Shown piece by piece: positions 15,893 through 24,411 of a stretch of DNA of 60,245 bases. The stretch comes from Gemmatimonadota bacterium (GTDB lineage Bacteria > Gemmatimonadota > Gemmatimonadetes > Longimicrobiales > Longimicrobiaceae). A program made the position numbers and the translations under genes. How positions within the stretch are numbered: the first letter of the stretch is position 1; each line of letters begins with the position of its first letter. The notes beneath the pieces were generated by a model. The model saw nothing but the letters and a program-made list of their open reading frames with translations. It was not told the DNA's origin and did not search any database. Where the stretch lies: assembly GCA_028287185.1 (NCBI GenBank), contig JAQBQD010000224.1, positions 1-60,245 of the forward strand. The letters run 5' to 3'.

Positions 15893-17113
15893 ATGCCCCA
15901 CGCAGCAAGCCACGTACAGGACGTCGTCGAGGCGGTGTCGATCCGGCTGAACAACCGCGTCTACGAGAAGAGGAGCCACGGCGAAGACGTGGTCGTGCTC
16001 TCGTACGGCGAGGCGTTCTTCGACATCCCGCTGTTCGGGTTCGACGACCTGCCCATGCCGGCCCTGTACCACTACTCGCACTCACGCGGAATCCCCGAGC
16101 TGCGGGCGCTGCTGGCCGGGTACTACGCCAGCCGCCATGGAGTGGCCGTCGACCCGGACACGGAGATCATCGTCACCGCCGGGTCCAAGATCGCGCTGCA
16201 CATGGCTTTCATGACCATCCTGGCGCCGGGCGACGAGGTGCTGATCCAGGAGCCGGCGTGGGTCAGCTATCCCGAGCAGGTGCGGCTCTGCCACGGCCGT
16301 CCCGTCCGCATTCCCCACGGCGTGGAGGTCGCGGACTACCGGGCATACGTCACCGGCCGCACCCGGGCCATCGTGGTCAACAACCCCAACAACCCGAGCG
16401 GGCGGGTGCTCACCGACCCCGAGTGGCGGGAGATCCACGGCATGGCCCGGGAGCACGACCTCTTCGTCGTGGCCGACGAGGCGTACAGCGACTACGTCCT
16501 GGATTCCCGGCAGTTCATCTCCGCGGCGGCGCACGACCCCGCCAAGGAGCACACCATCGTGTGCAACACCCTGTCCAAGAACTACGGGATGTCGGGATGG
16601 CGCATCGGGTACGTGTTCACCAACCCGGAGCTGCTCTACCAGATCCTGAAGGTCAACCAGCACCTGGTCACCTGCCCCGCCACCGTGCTCGAGTACTACA
16701 TGGCCAGGCACTTCCACGAGGTGCTCGACATCACCGCGCCGCAGATCCGCGACGTGGTGGTGAAGCGCGCGGCGGTGGCGCGCATGCTGGACGACGCCGG
16801 GCTGCGCTACCTGCCCGGCGACGGGACCTTCTACCTCTTCGTGTCCATCGAAGGGAGCCGCCTGGGGTCGGAAGAGTTCTGCACCCGGCTGCTGGAGGAG
16901 AGCGGGGTCAGCGTGGTGCCCGGCATCGGGTACGGCGACTCGTGCGACCGCTTCGTCCGGCTCTCCGTGGGCGCGGAGAGCATCGACCGGATCCGCCGCG
17001 GCGTGGAGCAGATCGCCGGGCTGCTCCGCGCGACGGCGGCGGAGCCCCTGGCGGTGTTCCACCCGCAGGGGGCTCCCGCACGGCCGGCACTGGAAGCCGT
17101 CGCGGCGTTCTGA
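15893..17113 (+). CDS. PLP-dependent class I/II aminotransferase
   Basis: 406 residues from ATG 15893, with GAGGAG 2-7 bases ahead. Fold-type I aminotransferase motifs are all present: NNPNNPSG (near 164-170), FVVADEAYSDY with the cofactor Asp at 195, and TLSKNYGMSGWRIGY with the Schiff-base Lys at 229. The C-terminal Arg is likely in DRFVRLSVG. It resembles the aspartate/aromatic aminotransferase group. In this setting it probably makes or interconverts an amino or keto acid for the synthetase rather than serving primary metabolism. It lies between MbtH and the unknown 17240 gene. Exact substrate cannot be told from sequence. Confidence 0.92.
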   Translation: MPHAASHVQDVVEAVSIRLNNRVYEKRSHGEDVVVLSYGEAFFDIPLFGFDDLPMPALYHYSHSRGIPELRALLAGYYASRHGVAVDPDTEIIVTAGSKIALHMAFMTILAPGDEVLIQEPAWVSYPEQVRLCHGRPVRIPHGVEVADYRAYVTGRTRAIVVNNPNNPSGRVLTDPEWREIHGMAREHDLFVVADEAYSDYVLDSRQFISAAAHDPAKEHTIVCNTLSKNYGMSGWRIGYVFTNPELLYQILKVNQHLVTCPATVLEYYMARHFHEVLDITAPQIRDVVVKRAAVARMLDDAGLRYLPGDGTFYLFVSIEGSRLGSEEFCTRLLEESGVSVVPGIGYGDSCDRFVRLSVGAESIDRIRRGVEQIAGLLRATAAEPLAVFHPQGAPARPALEAVAAF

Positions 17114-17239
17114 GGCGCCGGGCGGGGCAGACCGGCCCCTGCCCCGGCGCGCGGAACGGCATCCGTACCACCCGCGTACCTCCCCCCCGCCGAAGGCGCG
17201 GGAGGTCCGATCTCAACGGCACCGACAAGGAAAGCTCCC

Positions 17240-18793
17240 GTGTACCGATTGCACCGCAGCGGCGGCCGCGTGAAGAGCGCCGGCCTGGGCCTCGACACCC
17301 TCTATCCCGACGAGGCGGGGCTCTATGCGGAGGACCCGTCCCCCGAGCGGGCCGGCCGGCTGCGGGCCGCCTTCCGCGAGGTGCAGGAGAACCCTTCTCC
17401 CCGCCTTTCCGCGGCGTTCTTTCCGCAGGAGCGCAGCGCCGTCCGGCAGCACCTGCAGCGTGCCGGCCTGTACCGCCCCTTCCTGAAGACGGACCAGGGC
17501 CCCCCCGGCACCTTCCTGCCGTTCGTCACGGCGCACGGCGCGCAAATCCGGCCCTACCGCATCGTGCAGCGCGAAGGGGTGGCCGTGCCGGAGGCGCACG
17601 CGGTCAAGGCGCTGACGGCGGACGCCGTGTCGCGGCGCACCGTGGACCGGGTGCGGGAGCTGTACCGCGAGCACCGGCTGGACGAGTGTGCCGGCGCCAT
17701 CGGAGAGCTGGCCGGGCACGTGGGCTACGACCGCCGCGACGCCGGCGTGGGGCGCGGCCTCTTCTTCTTCTGCAACGCGTCCGCGGCGGACGAGCCCGTG
17801 ACCGTCCCGGAGCACGTGTGCGTGGAGGTGGAGCGCATCGTGAACGAGCTCATGGAGGGGGCGCAGGCAAAGGCCGCGCACGCCCGGGCGCTGTACCGCG
17901 GCGGCATGCCGCTTTCCGAGGCGCTGGCGTCGGCGCAGACGGCCGAGCCAGTGGAACGGCCGCTCTACTTCCAGGCGGACGTCTACCTGGCCCTGGACGG
18001 GGCCGTTCACGTGGACCAGATCCAGCTTCCCGACCTGGGCCTCTTCCTCACGCAGCTTTCCCCGGACGGGTACGCCATCCTGCCGCAGGTGCAGCGCATC
18101 GTCCGCGACCTGCGCGAGCGGGCGATGGAGCAGCTCGCCACCCTTGCGTCCCCAGTCTACCTGCTGACGCGTCCCGCGGTGCTGGAGTGCCAGGAGGACA
18201 CGCTGGAGCAGCTCGAGATCCTGGCGCTTCGTGGGATGGCGCGCGAGGTGGGCCACGAGCTCTGCGTGGGAACGTCGGCCGACGTGTCCAAGCTCCCGGC
18301 AGGCGCGCAGGTGCTGCTGCTCAACGTGGACCCCTCGCTGCCCGAGTGTGAAGCGCTCCTGCAGCGGACGGCCCGCGGCGAGATCTCCTGCACGCCGGAT
18401 CCCTTCCTGAAGCTCCTTTCCCCCGAGCTGACCACGCTGCGCAGGGTGGCCGTGCGGGGAAAGCAGCTCGAGCGCTTCCTGCAGACGATCCGCGCCGGCG
18501 GGCAGATGAATGCCAAGAGCTATCACGCGTTCCACGCCGGCATCGAGCGGATCTACCGCCACGGCAGGCACACCACCGACATCCTGCACGTGGAGGTGCC
18601 GGGAGAGCGCACCCCCACGCCCACGCTGCGGCACTCCGTGCACAGCTTCACCTCGCTGTACAACACGTGCAGCCGCAGGGGCTTTCCCGAGCTGTGGATC
18701 CGGGACGTCCCCATGCACCGGGAGAACGCGATCGTGCACAGCGAGACGGGCCCCCACCTGGCGGCGTTCCGGTTCTTCTTCTCGCGCGCCTGA
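17240..18793 (+). CDS. Unknown 517-residue protein of the NRPS cluster
   Basis: GTG start at 17240 with AAGGAAAG about 8 bases ahead. I do not recognise the family. The protein appears soluble: no signal peptide and no membrane helix. The first 80 residues contain a possible helical segment (PERAGRLRAAFREVQEN), the middle is alpha/beta (VHVDQIQLPDLGLFLTQL), and a Rossmann-like stretch follows (SPVYLLTRPAVLECQ ... GAQVLLLNVDPSLPE). The tail is His/Arg-rich (ERIYRHGRHTTDILHVEV; HRENAIVHSETGPHLAAF). The general layout vaguely recalls ATP-grasp-type ligases, but no diagnostic motif is seen, so this is only a guess. Its position between aminotransferase and racemase, same strand, suggests a tailoring or precursor-forming enzyme. 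Confidence 0.85.
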   Translation: MYRLHRSGGRVKSAGLGLDTLYPDEAGLYAEDPSPERAGRLRAAFREVQENPSPRLSAAFFPQERSAVRQHLQRAGLYRPFLKTDQGPPGTFLPFVTAHGAQIRPYRIVQREGVAVPEAHAVKALTADAVSRRTVDRVRELYREHRLDECAGAIGELAGHVGYDRRDAGVGRGLFFFCNASAADEPVTVPEHVCVEVERIVNELMEGAQAKAAHARALYRGGMPLSEALASAQTAEPVERPLYFQADVYLALDGAVHVDQIQLPDLGLFLTQLSPDGYAILPQVQRIVRDLRERAMEQLATLASPVYLLTRPAVLECQEDTLEQLEILALRGMAREVGHELCVGTSADVSKLPAGAQVLLLNVDPSLPECEALLQRTARGEISCTPDPFLKLLSPELTTLRRVAVRGKQLERFLQTIRAGGQMNAKSYHAFHAGIERIYRHGRHTTDILHVEVPGERTPTPTLRHSVHSFTSLYNTCSRRGFPELWIRDVPMHRENAIVHSETGPHLAAFRFFFSRA

Positions 18794-18927
18794 ACGCGCG
18801 GCGCGGGCGGACGCAATGGGGGCGATCCGCTGGAAGCCGCCCGTGAACACGGGCCGGGCCGGTGCACGTGCGCGGGTGGAAGGCTCTCACTGCCCCGCCC
18901 CGCCAATGCGGCGGATGGGAGGCGGGG

Positions 18928-18955
18928 TTGAACAATCGTTTCCCGCAGTTATATT
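18928..18955 (+). promoter_or_regulatory. Sigma70-type promoter for racemase-P450-oxidoreductase genes
   Basis: TTGAAC (18928-18933), 16-bp spacer, TATATT (18950-18955), in a conspicuous AT-rich island about 100 bp before the racemase. The bases around both boxes closely match the NRPS promoter on the other strand at 11430-11402 (shared CAGTTATATT). A GAACAAT repeat occurs at 18930 and again near 18970. Confidence 0.7.
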
Positions 18956-19054
18956 ACAAAATCGTTACGGAACAATAGTTGGGAGATGGCGGACGCCTGC
19001 TCTCCACGGGAACGGACCATGGCCTACGACCTTTCGTGCGGACAGGAGATCATG

Positions 19055-19846
19055 ATGAGCCTTCGCGGGGAGGCGCTGGGCGTGGTTGGGGGCATGGGGC
19101 CGCTCGCCTCCGCCGAGTTCGTGAGGACGGTGTACCGGTGCGCTTCGGGGGAGCGGGAGCAGGATGCCCCGCGGGTGCTGATGGACTCCAACCCCGCGTT
19201 CCCCGACCGCACCTCCGCGTTCCTGGCGGGACAGGACGACACGGTGCTCCCGATGCTCGTGGAGGTCCTGGACGGGCTGGTGCGGCTGGGCGCCACGCGG
19301 CTGCTCATCTGCTGCATGACCGCCCACCACCTGCTTCCCCGGCTTTCTCCGGAGCTGCGCCGCCGCATCGTCCCGGTGCCGGAGGTCCTCGTCGCGCAGC
19401 TCCGCCGCGCCACGGGGCGCTACCTGGTGCTCTGCACCATCGGGACGCGCCGCCTGTCGCTGCTGGAGCGCCAGCCGGGATGGGACGAGGTGGCGGACCG
19501 GGTCGTCTTTCCCGACGCGGCCGACCAGGAGCTCGTTCACCACAGGCTGATCTACCCGCTCAAGCGCATGGCGGACCCGGCCGCCCTGGTGCCCCTGGTC
19601 GCGTCGCTGCGGGCCCGGTACGGCGCCGACGGGATCGTCGTGGGGTGCTCCGAGGTCCATCTCCTGGCCAACCATCTGTACGGGGGCGTGGAGCACCCGG
19701 AGTGCATCGACCCCTTCCTCGCCATCGCGCGCAGCCTGGGGCGTCCGCTGGCGGCGGCTGCGGCCACGGTCCCGCTGCACGTGCCCCCCGTCACCGTCGG
19801 CGAGGCGCGGCGGGAATCCCTGCGCGCCGCCGTCGCGGCGGTCTAG
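19055..19846 (+). CDS. Aspartate/glutamate (amino acid) racemase family protein
   Basis: 263 residues from the ATG at 19055. AGGAG at 19044-19048 favours this start over in-frame ATGs at 18986, 19019 and 19052. The fold is that of the cofactor-independent two-cysteine racemases: N-terminal GVVGGMGPLASAEF, first catalytic cysteine in CCMTAHH (Cys87) and second in VVGCSEVHLL (Cys197). Both are intact, so it should be active. It has its own promoter and begins a three-gene run with the P450 and the oxidoreductase. Because no epimerase domain is seen in the synthetases here, this enzyme may supply a D-amino acid for the peptide. It could also act on a non-standard amino acid. Confidence 0.9.
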   Translation: MSLRGEALGVVGGMGPLASAEFVRTVYRCASGEREQDAPRVLMDSNPAFPDRTSAFLAGQDDTVLPMLVEVLDGLVRLGATRLLICCMTAHHLLPRLSPELRRRIVPVPEVLVAQLRRATGRYLVLCTIGTRRLSLLERQPGWDEVADRVVFPDAADQELVHHRLIYPLKRMADPAALVPLVASLRARYGADGIVVGCSEVHLLANHLYGGVEHPECIDPFLAIARSLGRPLAAAAATVPLHVPPVTVGEARRESLRAAVAAV

Positions 19847-19936
19847 CGTGGGAGGGCCCACGCCTCAGCCGCTCTCTCCCGGTCCACGCTTCCGCGGGCG
19901 TGGCGACCTTCAACCCGCACCTACGTCTCAGACCGC

Positions 19937-21187
19937 ATGACCGACCTTCCTCCGCGCGCGGCCGACGGCCACGCTTCCGCGTCCGGAACGGGCGAGATCG
20001 CCTTCAAGCGGCTGGTGGAGGCGTACCAGGATCCCCACCGCCTGTACGACGCCCTCCGCGAGCGCAGCCAGGTCAGCTTCGACGCGGCGGCACGGTGCTG
20101 GGTGGTCACGGGGCAGGACCAGGTGCGCAGGATTTTGGGAGACCCCCGCTTCGTGTCGGACGCGGCGCTCGCGATGCCCGGCATGCGGCGCAGCCCCCGG
20201 CGAACCTTTGCCAGCGACGCCATCCAGAAGCAGATCATCTTCGTGGACGGCGAGAAGCAGGGGCGGGTGCAGCGGGCCGTGCTCACCGAGCTGGCCCGCC
20301 GCGCCGATGCGCTGGGGCCTCCCCTGAAAGCCTGCGCGGCCGCGCTGTCGGAGCAGGCGCTCGCGCGCGGAAGCTTCGACCTGGTCGGCGACTTCGCCGT
20401 GCCGTTCACCATGCAGGCGGTCTCGCTGGCGCTGGGGGTCCCGGTGGGCACCCCGGAGGAGATGGCACGGCTGGAGCGCTGGTCCACGGCGTACGCGGAC
20501 ATCACGAGCGGCTACCTGCACGCCCGGATGGAGCACGTGGTGCAGCTCGGAGACTTCATCCGCATGCACGTGGCGGCGCGGGCGGGAACGCCGTCGGACG
20601 ACCTGATCGGCGCGTTCCTGCGCGACGGCGGGCTGGACGACGAGGACGACGTGGTCATCCAGTGCATGGGGGTGTACGCCGCGGGGCGCGTCACCACGCA
20701 GAAGCTGCTGGCCAACGGAGTTCCGCTCCTGCTCCCGGAGTGGGACTCGTGGCGCGAGCTGGTGCGGACCACGCCCTCCGCCCTCCGCCGGCTGGTGGAG
20801 GAGCTGCTGCGCCTGGTCACGCCCACGCGCTACGTGGTCCGCTACGCCATGGAAGACGTGGAGGTGGCGGGCGGCTCCGCCGGCGACGTCCGCGTGGGGC
20901 GCGGCGAGCGGGTGGTCCTCAGCCTGGAGGCCGCCAACCGCGACGGAAGCGCGTTTGCGTCCCCGCACTCGCTCAAGGCCGACCGGCAGCCGAACCCGCA
21001 CGTGGCGTTCGGCTTCGGGCCGCACCGCTGCCCGGGGGCCTCCGTGGCCCGCATCGAGATCGCCGTCGCGCTGCAGGCGCTGCTCGAGACGCTCCCTGAG
21101 ATCCGGCCGGACCCGTCGCAGCCGCCCGCCTGGGACCCCAATCCGAACATCGGGGGCTACACGTCCTACCGCTGCCTTTGCGGATGA
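19937..21187 (+). CDS. Cytochrome P450
   Basis: 416 residues from ATG 19937. The heme-ligand loop FGFGPHRCPGASVARIEI carries the Cys at residue 365; the K-helix ExxR is in VEELLRLV. The I-helix reads VYAAGRVTTQ, so the acidic residue that normally precedes the conserved Thr (AGxD/ET) is Val. That happens in some P450s with unusual proton delivery or carrier-bound substrates. The length is typical of soluble bacterial P450s. It sits between racemase and oxidoreductase and probably hydroxylates or cross-links an amino acid or the NRPS-bound peptide. No ferredoxin or reductase gene is nearby, so redox partners must come from elsewhere. Confidence 0.95.
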   Translation: MTDLPPRAADGHASASGTGEIAFKRLVEAYQDPHRLYDALRERSQVSFDAAARCWVVTGQDQVRRILGDPRFVSDAALAMPGMRRSPRRTFASDAIQKQIIFVDGEKQGRVQRAVLTELARRADALGPPLKACAAALSEQALARGSFDLVGDFAVPFTMQAVSLALGVPVGTPEEMARLERWSTAYADITSGYLHARMEHVVQLGDFIRMHVAARAGTPSDDLIGAFLRDGGLDDEDDVVIQCMGVYAAGRVTTQKLLANGVPLLLPEWDSWRELVRTTPSALRRLVEELLRLVTPTRYVVRYAMEDVEVAGGSAGDVRVGRGERVVLSLEAANRDGSAFASPHSLKADRQPNPHVAFGFGPHRCPGASVARIEIAVALQALLETLPEIRPDPSQPPAWDPNPNIGGYTSYRCLCG

Positions 21188-21344
21188 TCCCGGCTACGGA
21201 AAAGGAAGCGCCTGGCGGAGGCTCCACCACCGCGGGCACCCACCGAGCCGGGCAGGATCGCAGGGATCCGCCGCCGCACGCGCGGCGCCCGGATCCTTCC
21301 CGAAACCGGCAAACCCGCGACCTACCCTCGAACGGAGCGACGAA

Positions 21345-22490
21345 GTGAGTGACTTGGCGACCTCGGCCCGGCTCATTCCGGCCGACCAGTGGCATGTGTC
21401 CGACGTAACGCTACCCGCCCAGGGGTTTGGCGCCGTGATCGTCGGCCTGGGACGCGCGGGGCTGGGGCTGCACGTCCCGGTGCTGGAGAAGATTCGCAGC
21501 GAGGGGGCCGGAGCGTCGTCGTTCGGGGCCGTCGTCGGCCTGGTCGACACGGCGGAGACGGGAATCAAGCGCGCCCAGCATCGCCTGGAATACGACTACG
21601 GCTACGACCCGCGGGGCGTGAGCTGCGCGACCTCGCTCGCCGGCCTGACGGGCGTGGACCGGGACCACGCCATCGTCCACATCTGCACGCCCGCCGACGA
21701 CCACGCACCCGCCGTGCGCGCGGCCACCGAGGCGGGATTCCGGCGGATCATCGTCGAGAAGCCCTGCGCCTCCAACACCGCCGACGTCGACGAGATGCAG
21801 CGGATCGCCGACCGGACGGGCGCCAGCATCGCCGTCATCAACCCGTACCTGTACAGCCGCTCCGTCGCGAGCTGCAAGAACAAGATCCAGGAGCTGGGAC
21901 AGCAGCCCCACTACCTGGAATTCGAGATGTCCAAGCCGCGGACCACGCCCACCCTGCTCGGGCGCTCGCGGCCCGAATCCGTGCTGGACGTGGAGCTCCC
22001 CCATCAGATCGCCACGGCGCTGCACCTCACCGAGGCGTCGCGATACCGGGTTCTTCGCGCGGACGTGCGCCACATGCACTACCGCGAGGTGGACACCGAG
22101 CCGTGCCAGGTCGTGCGGAACATGGGCGTCGGCATCATCGTCCTGGAGCTGGACCAGTGCATCGCGGTGCTCGTCTCGTACCTCGACGCCCTGACACGCA
22201 CGCGGGAGCTGAAGCTGCGCTTTCGGAACACGGACCACATCGAGGCCTTCCTGCCGGTCACGGGAGACGACCACACCAGCGTCGTGATGGAGTACTCCGG
22301 ACACGGCACCGACGGCTCCATGGAGCAGCGTCGGGTGGCCAAGCTGCCCGACGACATGCTCGCGCGATGCCTGTCCGACATCTACTCGCGGTTCGCCACC
22401 GACACCCCGCAGCTCAGCGATCTCGCCTTCAACCGCCGGGTGGTCGACGTGATGGACAAGGCGAAGGCGTTCGCACGGATTCGCAGGTAG
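21345..22490 (+). CDS. Gfo/Idh/MocA-family NAD(P)-dependent oxidoreductase
   Basis: 381 residues from a GTG at 21345, with GGAG 7 bases ahead; longer frames upstream look non-coding. The N-terminal Rossmann fold reads VIVGLGRAGLGLHVPVLEKI; IVHICTPADDH follows the nucleotide-binding strand. The family EKP motif is at 138-140 (IIVEKPCASN). The C-terminal half is the usual alpha/beta substrate domain (SVLDVELPHQIATALHL). Members oxidise or reduce sugars, imino acids or related small molecules. Last gene of the cluster's rightward set, followed 9 bases on by a strong hairpin. Plausibly forms or reduces a precursor of the peptide; the substrate is unknown. Confidence 0.88.
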   Translation: MSDLATSARLIPADQWHVSDVTLPAQGFGAVIVGLGRAGLGLHVPVLEKIRSEGAGASSFGAVVGLVDTAETGIKRAQHRLEYDYGYDPRGVSCATSLAGLTGVDRDHAIVHICTPADDHAPAVRAATEAGFRRIIVEKPCASNTADVDEMQRIADRTGASIAVINPYLYSRSVASCKNKIQELGQQPHYLEFEMSKPRTTPTLLGRSRPESVLDVELPHQIATALHLTEASRYRVLRADVRHMHYREVDTEPCQVVRNMGVGIIVLELDQCIAVLVSYLDALTRTRELKLRFRNTDHIEAFLPVTGDDHTSVVMEYSGHGTDGSMEQRRVAKLPDDMLARCLSDIYSRFATDTPQLSDLAFNRRVVDVMDKAKAFARIRR

Positions 22491-22499
22491 GCGCACGCC

Positions 22500-22531
22500 G
22501 CGAACGGTCCCCGGGAAAGGGGCCCGTTCGC
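22500..22531 (+). terminator. Hairpin terminator closing the NRPS tailoring genes
   Basis: GCGAACGG (22500-22507) pairs with CCGTTCGC (22524-22531), and inside it CCCC pairs with GGGG around a GGGAAA loop. There is one mismatch in a stem of about 13 bp. It begins 9 bases after the oxidoreductase stop. There is no T-run, as is common in very GC-rich genomes. Confidence 0.65.
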
Positions 22532-22686
22532 GCTCGTTCCGGCGGGTCGTTCCGGCGGGCCGGCCGCCTGCCGGCCGTCCGCCTCCATGGCAGCCGGCGG
22601 GCGTGCAGGCGATTGACCCGTCCGGTGCGGGGCGCTACCTCTAGCGGTGCTTCCCCGGCACGCCCGTGTGGGATTCGGAACGGGCC

Positions 22687-22730
22687 CACGCTCGCGGTCC
22701 GGGCTGGGTCGCCATTGCACGCTCGCGGTC
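22687..22730. repeat. 13-bp direct repeat upstream of the 22784 gene
   Basis: CACGCTCGCGGTC occurs at 22687-22699 and again at 22718-22730, exactly 31 bp apart (about three helical turns) and 54 bp before the next start codon. It could be a pair of regulator sites; no regulator is identified. Confidence 0.5.
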
Positions 22731-22783
22731 GGGCGCTCCGGCCGGGCAGCGAACCGGCTCCTCTCCAATAGGGCTGAAAGACA

Positions 22784-24241
22784 GTGGACGAAGCACCGAC
22801 CCGGGATTCCGCCGCCATCGCGACACGGCTCGACGCGCTTGCATCCGCCCTGCGCGGCGGTGCCAACCCGTTCTTCGAGGACGGGGCGATGCCGCACCAG
22901 GTGTACGGCATCAACGGCTTCGGGATGAACTGGCTGGCCGCGGGGATCGGCGGTCCCGACGTGCGGGAGGTGATTCTCGACCGCCTTCACGACGCGGTGA
23001 GCGCGCGGCCCGACGGGCCCGGCATGGTGACGGACCTGGGCCAGGTCCTGAGATCCGAGACGCATGCGACCTCGTGGCTGAACACGGAGAAGCAGCGTCC
23101 GCGCCACCGGCTGGTCCACCTGCTCGGGCGCGTGTGCCGTGAGAACGCCGGTACGGCAACGGGAGAGAGCGCCGCTCGCGAGATCGTGCGCACCATCACG
23201 TCTCCTTCGAGCATGGTCACCCTGGACGTGCGCGGGCAGTGCATCGACTGCCTGGCCGAGTGCCTCCGTGAGCTTCCCTCGCTGCAGGTGGAGCCGCACC
23301 TGGAGGCGGTGGAAGCGATGGCGGCAGGGTTCCGCCCCTGCTCCGAGCGTTCCCTTGCCCTGCAGGCGACGGACGACCACGACACGATCGATCCCCACGT
23401 CGACTTCCCCGACCGTCCCTTTCTGGACGTCCTGGAAGGCGCCGCGAGCGCAAAGGCGCGAGAACGGGCCTTCGTCTTCGCGGCCCGCCTGGCCGATGCG
23501 CTCCTCGACCTGCGTCCCGGTCGGCGTGCGGAGTCGATCGCCTCGCTGGCGCAGGACGGCCTGGCGGCACTGGCCACGGTGCGGAGGGGCGTCCTCTCCT
23601 CGGCCGGGTTCGAAGCGTTCATCGAAGCACGCCTTCCGAGCCACGCCGCCGATCTCGCCGATTACGTGGTCAACCGCCACCAGGTGCTCACCCACGGCCT
23701 GACCATCCAGGAACTGTTCCGGTGGCTGATCGCCGCGCCCGAGAACTCGTCCAGCGATCGGCGCTCGCGGCGTGCCATCACTGCCTTCTACCGGCAGGTG
23801 CTCGGGATGGGGCAGGCCGCCAACGCGGGGCTGGATGCCAGGCCGTTCTTCATCGACCACGGATACGGCCCCGACGGAATCCAGCTCGACTGGCCCAGCT
23901 ACGTGTTCCTGCCGGCGGGCACCATCTGGGGCAAGGGCGCCGGGGTGGACCTTTCCTGCGGCGTGGCGTTCGGCGGCGGAGTCGATCTCGCGGCCGGCCG
24001 GGGCCGCGACGCCGCGTACATCGGGGGAAGCTGGTCGGCCACGCTGTACCACGGGCATTCGCACGTGGGGGGCTCGAGCGGATCGCAGGGAGCAGAGTCC
24101 AGGGATCGCATCGTCCACTTCGGCCTTACCGTGGAGGACGGAGCCAGACTTCCCTGGGGTGTGTACGTGGAAGCGGAACAGCACGTCGGCGGGGATCGGT
24201 ACCCGGGCGTACGCACCTATCCGCTGGAACCCGCGGGCTGA
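22784..24241 (+). CDS. Unknown 485-residue protein
   Basis: GTG start at 22784; the frame has the strong third-position GC of its neighbours. I do not recognise a family. The N-terminal two thirds look largely helical (ATRLDALASALRGG; IASLAQDGLAALATVRRG). The C-terminal third is Gly-rich and beta-like (TIWGKGAGVDLSCGVAFGGG; ATLYHGHSHVGGSSGSQG), which could be a small C-terminal barrel or lectin-like domain. No signal peptide or membrane helix is obvious. It follows the cluster terminator and a short direct repeat, so it is probably transcribed on its own. Whether it belongs to the NRPS locus is open. Confidence 0.8.
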   Translation: MDEAPTRDSAAIATRLDALASALRGGANPFFEDGAMPHQVYGINGFGMNWLAAGIGGPDVREVILDRLHDAVSARPDGPGMVTDLGQVLRSETHATSWLNTEKQRPRHRLVHLLGRVCRENAGTATGESAAREIVRTITSPSSMVTLDVRGQCIDCLAECLRELPSLQVEPHLEAVEAMAAGFRPCSERSLALQATDDHDTIDPHVDFPDRPFLDVLEGAASAKARERAFVFAARLADALLDLRPGRRAESIASLAQDGLAALATVRRGVLSSAGFEAFIEARLPSHAADLADYVVNRHQVLTHGLTIQELFRWLIAAPENSSSDRRSRRAITAFYRQVLGMGQAANAGLDARPFFIDHGYGPDGIQLDWPSYVFLPAGTIWGKGAGVDLSCGVAFGGGVDLAAGRGRDAAYIGGSWSATLYHGHSHVGGSSGSQGAESRDRIVHFGLTVEDGARLPWGVYVEAEQHVGGDRYPGVRTYPLEPAG

Positions 24242-24411
24242 GCCCGTGCAGCCGGATGCGGGGACGGGGAGGCACGCCCCCTCCGCACCGCGGACGGCGT
24301 CGTCGCAGGGTTCCATGGAAGAGCGGCGCATCGTGAACCGGCGGGCCGGTTGCCGGGAGCGCCGAGCGTAGTTCCGCTTTCGAGCGCACCTGAAACGCAT
24401 CACCTGGCGAG

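Noticed and set aside
22705-22719. Sigma54 promoter before the 22784 gene
   Set aside because: TGGGTCGCCATTGCA resembles the -24/-12 pattern but the GG-GC spacing is one base short.
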